Shown here: piece by piece, positions 6,702-12,944 of the stretch
Layout: each line of letters opens with the position of its first letter
Position numbering within the stretch: the stretch's first letter is position 1
DNA from: Alphaproteobacteria bacterium
Lineage (GTDB): Bacteria > Pseudomonadota > Alphaproteobacteria > Sphingomonadales > Sphingomonadaceae
Reading direction: 5' to 3'
Length of the DNA stretch: 14,065 nt
Assembly (NCBI GenBank): GCA_028293055.1
Contig: JAQGLD010000036.1
Location: 1-14,065, forward strand
Position numbers and translations under genes: made by a program
Notes under the pieces: model-generated
Seen by the model: the letters and a program-made list of their open reading frames with translations, nothing else
Told to the model about the DNA's origin: nothing
The model's database searches: none

Positions 6702-7085
6702 GTGTTTCGCCACGCCATCGGAATCGCTCCCGCCGACATCGACCATATGGGCCATGTCAACAACAGCGTGTACCTGCGCTGGGTGCAGGAAGCAGTAATC
6801 GATTATTGGGAGAAGATCGCCCCGGCCGAGGCGGTCGCGGCCCACCTCTGGGTCGCCCTCAAGCACGAAATCACCTACCGCCGGCCCGCTTTCCTAGACG
6901 ATGTCGTGGTCGCGGACGTCCTTGCGGAGCGAGTGCAGGGCGCCCGCGCCTTTTTCAGCACGATCATCCGCCGCGGCGAGGACGTCGTCGCCGAGGTGAA
7001 GAGCAGCTGGTGCTGCCTCGACGCGGTCAGCCGCAAGCCGGCGCGGCTCGCCCGGGAGGTCGCGAGGCGCTTCCTCCCCGACTGA
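6702..7085 (+). CDS. Acyl-CoA thioesterase, 4HBT/FadM-like hotdog fold
   Basis: This hotdog-fold thioesterase of 127 aa cleaves acyl-CoA esters in the cytoplasm. The family signature is complete near the N terminus: ADIDHMGHVNNSVYLRW, with Asp14 in the place of the catalytic aspartate of 4-hydroxybenzoyl-CoA thioesterase and FadM-type enzymes. The strand YRRPAFLDD and a helix with basic C terminus complete the single domain. Its length fits the family (about 130-140 aa). The GTG at 6702 is chosen because of the ribosome binding site and because the conserved domain starts right there; an open frame extends over 1.2 kb further upstream but is only antisense to the dehydrogenase. Acyl specificity cannot be told. 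The gene may be co-regulated with the divergent aldehyde dehydrogenase. Confidence 0.9.
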   Translation: MFRHAIGIAPADIDHMGHVNNSVYLRWVQEAVIDYWEKIAPAEAVAAHLWVALKHEITYRRPAFLDDVVVADVLAERVQGARAFFSTIIRRGEDVVAEVKSSWCCLDAVSRKPARLAREVARRFLPD

Positions 7086-7142
7086 GCCCGCGATTGCGAG
7101 CCGTGGTCCGAGAGGATGGCGCCAAGCTCGTATATCGCTGGC

Positions 7143-7148
7143 TATAAT
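7143..7148 (+). promoter_or_regulatory. Possible -10 box (TATAAT)
   Basis: A perfect TATAAT lies in the 189-base gap between thioesterase and acyltransferase, 127 bases before the acyltransferase start. No TTGACA-like -35 is visible 16-18 bases upstream, so support is weak. Confidence 0.25.
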
Positions 7149-7261
7149 GGTGAATCTCAGCGGGAATGCCCGCTCGATGGCTTGGCTGTGTCGTTATGGC
7201 ACGCGGCCGGATCGAGCGTTGACGGTACCTCGGGGGGCGCGCAACTCCACAGCAGGTCCAC

Positions 7262-7266
7262 AGGAG
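7262..7266 (+). promoter_or_regulatory. Ribosome binding site deciding the acyltransferase start
   Basis: AGGAG lies eight bases upstream of GTG 7275. The reading frame is open back to an ATG at 7116, but that extension has no ribosome binding site and low-complexity, non-family sequence. Confidence 0.6.
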
Positions 7267-7274
7267 CCCGTCGC

Positions 7275-8462
7275 GTGAGCAGCCAATCGACAGACCTGCG
7301 GCATTTCGGGCTCGACTGGCTGCGGATCGGCGCTTTCGCGTTGCTGATCCTTCACCACAGCTCCATGGTCTTCGTTCCCGGCACCTGGCTGGTAAAAGTG
7401 CCCAATCCGGTCGAGTCCGTCGCCTGGCCGATGATCCTGGTCCAGCCCTGGCGGATGCCGCTGCTGTTCGTCGTTTCGGGCTTCGCGACCTTCCAGCTGC
7501 TGGCACGCAGCCGCGACATGACGGCCTTTCTGACCTCACGATCGCAGCGGCTGCTGCTTCCGTTAGCCTTCGGGATCGTCGCGGTCGTGCCGCCGCAATT
7601 GTGGGTGTCGATGGTCCAGTTCCATCATTATCGCGACGATCTGATTCATTTCTGGACGCATGACTGGTTTCGCTTCGCCAGCGTCGACGGGATCGACCTG
7701 CCGAATCTCGGCCATCTCTGGTTCCTGGCCTATCTCTGGACCTATACCGCCGCATTGACGGTCGCTCTGGTCTTTGGCGGAGCGCAGCTGCGCCGGCTGG
7801 CGGGGGCTGCGCTCGACCGGCTGCAGACCGGCGCCGCCTTGCTCTGGCTGCCACTCGCCGCCCTGCTGCCGCTGCGCCTGGCCTTGCTGTTTACCGTCCC
7901 CGAATCCTCCGGGCTGCTCCACGACTGGGTGAGCGACGTCACCTTCGTTCCGGCCTTCCTGCTCGGTTTCGCGCTCGCCGCCCGGCCTGGGCTACGGCAC
8001 TCGGTCCGAGCGTCGGCGAGACGGGCGGCCCTCGCCGCCGCGGCCGCCGCATTGCTCCTGCTCGCGATCGAATATGTCTACGGAGAAACTCACGGTCATG
8101 TCGTGCAGGCAGCCGATCGGGCCGGCCAGCTCATCCTCGGCTGGAGCGCCAGCCTGCTCTGGCTCGCCGCCGCCGATCGCTTCGCCAATCGCGACCATCC
8201 TCTGCGCCGGCGGCTGAACGAGGCAGTCTTCCCGCTCTACATCGCGCACCAGACGGTGCTGGTGCTTGCCGCTTGGTGGCTGATCCCGCTCGGCTGGAAT
8301 TATTGGCTGCTCGGCGTCGCACTCGTCGCGATCACTTTCGTCGGCTCCTGGGCTTTCTATCTCGCAGCTTCTCGCTCCGGGCCGCTGCGACCGTGGCTCG
8401 GCCTGCCGGCGATCCGCAAGCCGGCGCCGGCGCTGCGGCCCGCCCTGGCCGAAGCCGCCTGA
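7275..8462 (+). CDS. Membrane acyltransferase, AT3 family (OpgC/MdoC-like)
   Basis: This integral membrane acyltransferase of the acyltransferase-3 family (395 aa, about ten hydrophobic segments) transfers acyl groups such as acetyl or succinyl to extracytoplasmic glycans or glycolipids. The N terminus DWLRIGAFALLILHH carries the family's Arg-x10-His motif (Arg17, His28). LPLLF-type segment MPLLFVVSGFATF (61-73), HLWFLAYLW (147-155) and FPLYIAHQ (319-326) are typical of the OpgC/MdoC-like branch, which modifies osmoregulated periplasmic glucans. The last 25 residues are Ala/Pro-rich and cytoplasmic. GTG 7275 with AGGAG gives an N terminus that matches family starts. There is no glucan synthesis gene nearby, so the acceptor is unknown. 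Confidence 0.88.
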   Translation: MSSQSTDLRHFGLDWLRIGAFALLILHHSSMVFVPGTWLVKVPNPVESVAWPMILVQPWRMPLLFVVSGFATFQLLARSRDMTAFLTSRSQRLLLPLAFGIVAVVPPQLWVSMVQFHHYRDDLIHFWTHDWFRFASVDGIDLPNLGHLWFLAYLWTYTAALTVALVFGGAQLRRLAGAALDRLQTGAALLWLPLAALLPLRLALLFTVPESSGLLHDWVSDVTFVPAFLLGFALAARPGLRHSVRASARRAALAAAAAALLLLAIEYVYGETHGHVVQAADRAGQLILGWSASLLWLAAADRFANRDHPLRRRLNEAVFPLYIAHQTVLVLAAWWLIPLGWNYWLLGVALVAITFVGSWAFYLAASRSGPLRPWLGLPAIRKPAPALRPALAEAA

Positions 8463-8469
8463 CGGCGGG

Positions 8470-8480
8470 CAATATCCATA
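8470..8480 (+). repeat. Intergenic motif copy 2 (CAATATCCATA)
   Basis: CAATATCCATA follows the acyltransferase stop by seven bases. It shares 11 bases exactly with the copy at 10025. CCATA pairs with TATGG at 8490-8494 as a loose inverted repeat. It is 84 bases upstream of the symporter gene. Confidence 0.35.
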
Positions 8481-8563
8481 CCCTGCGGTTATGGCCCTGC
8501 TCCCGGCACCGCGCTTGACGCGCTCGGAAGCGTGGGGGAGGGTTCCCAAGCGGAGGGGGCGGA

Positions 8564-9805
8564 ATGCGGATCTGGTTCGGAATCGCCTTGTGGAAGCGAG
8601 TCCTGGGCGGGCTCGCGCTCGGTGTCTTGCTCGCCTTGCTCTGGCCCGGGGCGACCCCCTATGTCGCCTTTCTCGGCGATCTCTTCGTCCGGGCGATCCG
8701 GATGCTGGTCGCTCCGATCGTGCTGGTGACGATCGCCGCCGGGATCACCGCGCTCGGTGACCCCAAGAGGCTCGGCAAGCTCGGCCTCCGAACGATCCTG
8801 CTCTTCGCGTTGACCACCGCGATCGCGGTCTCGGTCGGAATGATCGTTGCGAGCCTGGTCCGTCCCGGAGTCGGCGCGCAGCTCGGCGCCGCCGCCGCGC
8901 AGGCCCTCGGCAAGCCGCCAACGCCTTACGAGCAACTCATCGGGATCGTCCCGACCAACATTTTCGACGCCCTCGCCAAGGGCGACATGCTCGCCTTGAT
9001 CTTCGTCGCCATCGTGATCGGCGCCGGCACACTGGTCGCGGGGGAGGCCGGCAGGCCCTTCGCCGTCTTGCTGCAATCCGCCTCAGAGGTGCTGCTCAAG
9101 GTGGTCGGGATCGTGATGGAGGCGGCACCCTTCGGAGTCTTCGCGCTGATCGCCAATGCGGTCGCGGCGAACGGCGCCGCGGTCTTCATCCATGTCGGCT
9201 GGCTGGCGCTCGCCGTGGTCATCGGCTCGGTCGTGCAGATGCTTTTCGTCCACAGCCTTCTCATTCGGCTGCTGGCGCGCCTGCCGGTCCTGCCCTTCTT
9301 CCGCGGCATCGTCGACGCCCTCGCGATCGCCTTCTCGACCGCCTCGAGCTCGGCGACCCTGCCGGTGGCGATGCGGGTCGCGGAGGGCAATCTTGGCATC
9401 GGCCGGCCGGTGTTCCAGACCGTGCTCCCGCTCGGCGCAAGCATCGGCAAGGACGGGACCGCGATGTATGTCGGCCTGCTCAGCCTGTTCGCGCTTCAGG
9501 CCTTCGGAACGCCGCTGACCCCGGAGGTCTACGCACTCGTCCTGCTCACCGGCGCGCTCGCCGCCTTCGGCACGGCCCCGCTACCCTCCGCGTCGCTGTT
9601 CATGCTGGCCGCTATTCTCTCCGCGGTCGGAATAGCTCCGGAGCAGACCGCGCTCGTCGTCGGCTTCGTGCTGCCGTTCGATCGCCTGCTCGACATGACC
9701 CGGACGGTGCCGAGCGCAAGCGCCAATCTCGCGGTGGCGACAACGATCGCCCGCTGGGAAGGGGCGCTCGACGAAGCGACGTACCGGGCGAAGCCAGTCG
9801 ACTGA
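8564..9805 (+). CDS. Dicarboxylate/amino acid:cation symporter (DAACS family), divergent ion site
   Basis: This inner-membrane transporter of the DAACS/glutamate-transporter family (GltP, GltT and DctA relatives; 413 aa, family length) imports C4-dicarboxylates or acidic amino acids with cations. The fold signatures are clear: HP1 serine motif SSSATLP (261-267), TM7 GASIGKDGTAMY (291-302), HP2 FGTAPLPSAS (335-344) and TM8 LDMTRT (376-381), with Asp377 and Arg380 in the positions that bind the substrate amino group and side-chain carboxylate in GltPh. Several usual residues are missing. The TM7 Asn-Met-Asp-Gly-Thr is Gly-Lys-Asp-Gly-Thr, the TM8 sodium-site Asp is Asn388, and the HP2 glycines are Pro339, Ser342 and Ser344. 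ATG 8564 follows GGAGGGGG (8552-8559). It lies upstream of a sensor kinase that may respond to its substrate. Substrate and coupling ion are open. Confidence 0.9.
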   Translation: MRIWFGIALWKRVLGGLALGVLLALLWPGATPYVAFLGDLFVRAIRMLVAPIVLVTIAAGITALGDPKRLGKLGLRTILLFALTTAIAVSVGMIVASLVRPGVGAQLGAAAAQALGKPPTPYEQLIGIVPTNIFDALAKGDMLALIFVAIVIGAGTLVAGEAGRPFAVLLQSASEVLLKVVGIVMEAAPFGVFALIANAVAANGAAVFIHVGWLALAVVIGSVVQMLFVHSLLIRLLARLPVLPFFRGIVDALAIAFSTASSSATLPVAMRVAEGNLGIGRPVFQTVLPLGASIGKDGTAMYVGLLSLFALQAFGTPLTPEVYALVLLTGALAAFGTAPLPSASLFMLAAILSAVGIAPEQTALVVGFVLPFDRLLDMTRTVPSASANLAVATTIARWEGALDEATYRAKPVD

Positions 9806-9822
9806 GGCTTCGGCCCTGTCCG

Positions 9823-9928
9823 CTAGAGTGTGTTCGAGCCAAGTGGAATCACTTGGCGGTTCGGAACACACGGCAAACAAGAGAAGCTGGACTCGGTGCC
9901 GGTTCAACCGAACGGGAACCGAGTCTAG
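9823..9928. repeat. Extragenic double-hairpin element bounded by CTAG
   Basis: The element starts CTAGAG and ends CTAG. Hairpin A: GTGTGTTC (9828-9835) pairs with GAACACAC (9864-9871), and inside it GCCAAGTG (9838-9845) pairs with CACTTGGC (9850-9857) around the loop GAAT. Hairpin B: GACTCGGT (9890-9897) pairs with ACCGAGTC (9918-9925), with an inner GTTC/GAAC stem around the loop AACC. The form is that of a dispersed REP-like element of alphaproteobacterial genomes, an inference since only one copy is in the window. It begins 17 bases after the symporter stop and could also act as a terminator or mRNA stabiliser. Confidence 0.6.
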
Positions 9929-10024
9929 GCTTGTTCTCGCTAACCCGGCCTTCACTCACGCACGATAAACCCGCTGAGCCGGTCTGCAGGGCCGGCTAGG
10001 CGATCCAGCCGATATCCCCGAATA

Positions 10025-10046
10025 CAATATCCATAATGGAATATAG
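10025..10046 (+). repeat. Intergenic motif copy 3 (CAATATCCATAATGGA)
   Basis: CAATATCCATAATGGA followed by ATATAG forms an imperfect palindrome (ATATCCAT / ATGGAATAT, one-base bulge; core TCCAT-A-ATGGA perfect). It lies 138 bases before the sensor kinase ATG. It shares 11 bases with copy 2 and CAATATCCA-N-AATGGA with copy 1. Confidence 0.4.
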
Positions 10047-10170
10047 TTTAGCCGGCAAGTCACCGGATTCAGTTGGACCTGACCGATCAGGCGTGGAAAG
10101 AGGAGCCAAGCAGAGGTGACTCTCAACACATTGAATGCAACAAATATTGTCCACGAGAGTCTGGGATTGC

Positions 10171-10180
10171 AGGAAAGGAA
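10171..10180 (+). promoter_or_regulatory. Ribosome binding site deciding the kinase start
   Basis: AGGAAAGGAA ends three bases before ATG 10184, with its first AGGA nine bases away. It favours this ATG over an in-frame TTG at 10073 that would add 37 polar residues of no family resemblance. Confidence 0.65.
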
Positions 10181-10183
10181 TTC

Positions 10184-12274
10184 ATGGCGCAGCGACTGCC
10201 TCTTGTAATGTCGAGTCGGCCGATGCCGATTCTTGCCTTGGCGAGCGCAGTGATTCTGATTGCAGTCATTTGGGCGCTGACCCTGACGAATCTATCTATC
10301 CAGCGGCAGGAATCGATCGACGCCGCCATTCGCGAGAATCAGAACCGGGCCATCGCCTTCGAGCAATATGTGACTCGCACGCTCGAGGCCGCCAATGTCG
10401 CCGCGCAGCATATCGCCGACCGGCTGGGTGCGGAGCTCGAAAGCAAGTCGCGCAACGGGCAACCGCGGCCGCTCTCGGATCGGGTCGCCGCCAATCCGCT
10501 CTATGCCGGGATCATCGTCACCGATGCTCGCTACTCAGTGCGCTACACGACCTTGCCGGGCGCGCCTCGTCTCGACCCCGGAATGCGGCGGGTGTTCAAG
10601 GAGCTCGACGCCACCGACAAGCCGATCATATCCGATCCGGTCATCTCCCCGGTCCTCAAGCGACCGGTTTTCTCTCTGACCCGTTCGATCACGGACCCGG
10701 AAGGGCGATTTGCCGGCACCGTCGTCATCGAGATGCCGATCGATCGGCTCACCGCGTTCAACGAAGGCGCGAAGATTCGGCCGCTCGACCTGATCTCGGT
10801 GATCAGGCTCGACGGCATGACCCTGGCCCGGCGCACCGGCACCCGGATCACCTATGGCGAGGATCTTCGCGGAAAGCTGGTGATGCAGCACCAGAATCGC
10901 GAGCCGGACGGCACCTATCTCGGTCCCAGCGCGCTCGACGGCAAGATGCGCTACTTCAGCCACCGCCGGCTCAAGGAATTCCCGGTCTTCGTGACCGTCG
11001 GCATCGGCGAGCAGGACGTGCTTGCACCCGTCAGGGAGCGCAAGCGGGGCTATTTCGCGGCTGCCACCGCGCTCAGCGCCGCCATTCTGGCCCTCGCAAT
11101 CCTTATTACAACCGGGTCGAGACGGCGTGAACGGGCCGCGCGCGAGCTGGAGGAGGCCAATCGCCGCTTCGAGGAGGCCCAGCGCATCGGCCGGATCGGC
11201 GACTGGAGCTATGACATCGCGACGAGGACGATGACCTTCTCCGCGCCTTTATGCGAGATGTACGGTCGGCCCGAGGGACAGAATCGACTCACCCTCGAGC
11301 AGGCGCTTTGCGCTTATGACGAGCCCAGCCGGGTACGGCTCGAGCGCGCCATCGAGACTGCGTTGCGCACCGGCGAAGCGCAAAGCTGCGAATGCGTCGC
11401 CTTGTTGCCCTCGGGCAAGCAGTCGATCCGCCGGCTCGTCTTCTCACCGGTCGCATCGCCACAGGGCGTGGTCTTCGCGCTCACCGGCACCGACCAGGAT
11501 GTTTCGCGGGAGAAGTCGCACCAGCGCCTTCGCGACCATGTCGCGCATCTCGGCCGGGTCGAATCGATGAACCTCATGGCGGGAACGATCGCCCACGAGC
11601 TGGCCCAGCCGCTGACCGCGGCATCCAATTATCTGATGGTCGCGCGCGCTTATGCCGCGAACCGCAAGCCGGATCGCACGGAAAGCCTCGCCGCCGCGCT
11701 CGAGAAGGTCGAGCAGCAGGTCGGGATGATGCGGGAGATCATGCACCGCACCCGCGAGATGATCAGCCGGCGGACCAGTAACGACGACATCGCCCCGGTG
11801 CGCGCCGTCATCGACGACTCGATCGCCCTGGTCAGGGTGGCGAACGGCTATTCGGGAATCGCGATCAATGTGGTCGCGTTCGACTCCGGCTTGGTCTTCG
11901 CGGCCAACAAGGTCCAGGTCCAGCAGGTCCTGATGAACCTTCTGCGCAACGCTGGCCAGGCGCTGAAGGCCAGGCCCGATTCGCGCATCGCGATCACCGT
12001 GAACGAAGAGCCGGATGGCTTCGTGACCGTTCGAGTCGAGGACAATGGTCCCGGCTTCCCCGAAGGATTCGACGACGCGCTGTGCGGCTTTGCCGAAACT
12101 CGCGGCACCGGGCTCGGCCTTGGCCTTTCGATCTCACGGGCGATCATCGAATCCTATGGCGGGTCGATCTGGCTCGAGTGCGAACGGCCGCTCGGCTCGG
12201 CCGTCTGCTTCCGCCTTCCCGGCAGCATCCAGGATCGCGACAGCGGCCCCATGCCCGCCCACGCTCAGGCTTGA
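10184..12274 (+). CDS. Membrane sensor histidine kinase: extracytoplasmic sensor, PAS, HisKA, HATPase
   Basis: This is a hybrid-free sensor kinase of 696 aa. TM1 lies at about 14-35 and TM2 at 290-310. Between them is an extracytoplasmic domain of roughly 250 residues whose layout (long helix after TM1, then LYAGIIVTDA, GTVVIEMP) fits the PDC/Cache class, as in DctB-like kinases. A PAS domain with PAC tail spans about 333-445. The H-box is AGTIAHELAQPLTAASNY with His471, of the FixL/DctB-type (HPK4) form. The ATPase domain shows Asn589 (NLLRNAGQAL), EDNGPGF (619-625) and GTGLGLGLS (641-649). No haem-binding or cysteine sensor motif is obvious in the PAS domain. It is followed after 135 bases by a FixJ-like receiver and preceded by a DAACS symporter, so sensing of a small carboxylate is plausible but unproven. 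Confidence 0.92.
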   Translation: MAQRLPLVMSSRPMPILALASAVILIAVIWALTLTNLSIQRQESIDAAIRENQNRAIAFEQYVTRTLEAANVAAQHIADRLGAELESKSRNGQPRPLSDRVAANPLYAGIIVTDARYSVRYTTLPGAPRLDPGMRRVFKELDATDKPIISDPVISPVLKRPVFSLTRSITDPEGRFAGTVVIEMPIDRLTAFNEGAKIRPLDLISVIRLDGMTLARRTGTRITYGEDLRGKLVMQHQNREPDGTYLGPSALDGKMRYFSHRRLKEFPVFVTVGIGEQDVLAPVRERKRGYFAAATALSAAILALAILITTGSRRRERAARELEEANRRFEEAQRIGRIGDWSYDIATRTMTFSAPLCEMYGRPEGQNRLTLEQALCAYDEPSRVRLERAIETALRTGEAQSCECVALLPSGKQSIRRLVFSPVASPQGVVFALTGTDQDVSREKSHQRLRDHVAHLGRVESMNLMAGTIAHELAQPLTAASNYLMVARAYAANRKPDRTESLAAALEKVEQQVGMMREIMHRTREMISRRTSNDDIAPVRAVIDDSIALVRVANGYSGIAINVVAFDSGLVFAANKVQVQQVLMNLLRNAGQALKARPDSRIAITVNEEPDGFVTVRVEDNGPGFPEGFDDALCGFAETRGTGLGLGLSISRAIIESYGGSIWLECERPLGSAVCFRLPGSIQDRDSGPMPAHAQA

Positions 12275-12395
12275 GCGGCCGCGGCGAGCCGCCTGCCTGC
12301 GATTGGATCTGTTTCGACCCTGGGCCTTGAGCCCGCCGCCTTGCCATGTGAAACACTGGCGAGCCGGAGCCCCGACAGGCGAGCGGCCCCGGATA

Positions 12396-12402
12396 AAAGG
12401 AA
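12396..12402 (+). promoter_or_regulatory. Ribosome binding site deciding the receiver start
   Basis: AAAGGAA lies seven bases before GTG 12410. The frame is open back to an ATG at 12341, but the extra 23 residues are Arg/Pro-rich and precede the usual receiver start. Confidence 0.6.
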
Positions 12403-12409
12403 CCGCTGG

Positions 12410-12793
12410 GTGACCGCCCCGATCTACATCGTCGATGACGACGCGCACCTGGCCGAATCGATTGGAACCGTCCTCGCGCTGCAAGGCCTGGCCTTCCGCC
12501 ATTTTCCCTCGGCGGCGGCCTTTCTCGAAGCCGCGGACGGCCTCGAGGTCGGCTGCGTCCTGCTCGACGTCCACATGCCGGGGATGAACGGGCTCGCGGC
12601 GCTCCAGGCCCTGCGCGAGCGCGGCATCGCCTGGCCGGTGATCGTCTCGACGACCGATGTCGATCATTCGGTCGAGGATCTCGCCTGGGTCTACGGAGCG
12701 GTCGAATTTCTCCGCAAGCCCTATGACGGCGCCCGCCTGCTCCGCATGCTGCGATCGCGGCTCGGGGCCATGGACGCGCAAAGCGAGAGCTGA
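12410..12793 (+). CDS. Single-domain FixJ-like response regulator (receiver only)
   Basis: This is a phosphoacceptor receiver domain of 127 aa. The acidic pocket is Asp9-Asp10-Asp11 in IVDDDAHL, the phosphorylation site is Asp53 in LLDVHMPGMNG, the switch residue is Ser80 or Thr81, and the conserved lysine is Lys103 in FLRKPYD. The sequence is most like the receiver of FixJ/NarL-type regulators, which normally continue into a LuxR-type HTH of about 70 residues. Here the frame stops at 12793, and none of the three plus frames downstream to 12944 encodes an HTH-like sequence. It is therefore a genuine or derived single-domain regulator that would act by protein contact or phosphorelay. It lies directly after the kinase in the same direction with its own ribosome binding site, so the two are the likely partners. 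Confidence 0.9.
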   Translation: MTAPIYIVDDDAHLAESIGTVLALQGLAFRHFPSAAAFLEAADGLEVGCVLLDVHMPGMNGLAALQALRERGIAWPVIVSTTDVDHSVEDLAWVYGAVEFLRKPYDGARLLRMLRSRLGAMDAQSES

Positions 12794-12944
12794 TCGGCGC
12801 TGGTTCCGACCTCTTCGTCATTCTCGCCAAACAGCGTGAAGAAATTGATTTTCGCGAACAGGGCGAGATCGATGATTGCGCCCATTCCAGGTTCCGGCGC
12901 ACTTCGCCGCTTGCCCGGCGCGGCTTTCCCTCTACCCTGCCGGC

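Larger units (their letters stand above)
9806..10183. other. Intergenic region between symporter and sensor kinase, 378 bases
   Basis: The gap holds the double-hairpin repeat (9823-9928), motif copy 3 (10025-10043), and a small inverted repeat CCTGA-CCGA-TCAGG (10078-10091) 93 bases before the kinase ATG. The stretch 10015-10055 is markedly AT-rich against its surroundings and may hold the kinase promoter. I see no credible gene in it. Confidence 0.5.

Noticed and set aside
7116..7274. N-terminal extension of the acyltransferase from ATG 7116
   Set aside because: It has no ribosome binding site and no membrane or family sequence. GTG 7275 has AGGAG at good spacing.
8489..9076. A 195-aa minus-strand frame opposite the symporter
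   Set aside because: Its composition (Asp, Arg, Gly, Gln) is typical of antisense to a hydrophobic protein gene, and it has no motif.
10073..10183. TTG start adding 37 residues to the sensor kinase
   Set aside because: The segment is polar and unlike kinase N termini. ATG 10184 has AGGAAAGGAA and leads directly into TM1.
12144..12902. Long minus-strand frames opposite the kinase end and receiver
   Set aside because: They cross two well-supported plus-strand genes and have Arg/Pro-rich, motif-free translations.
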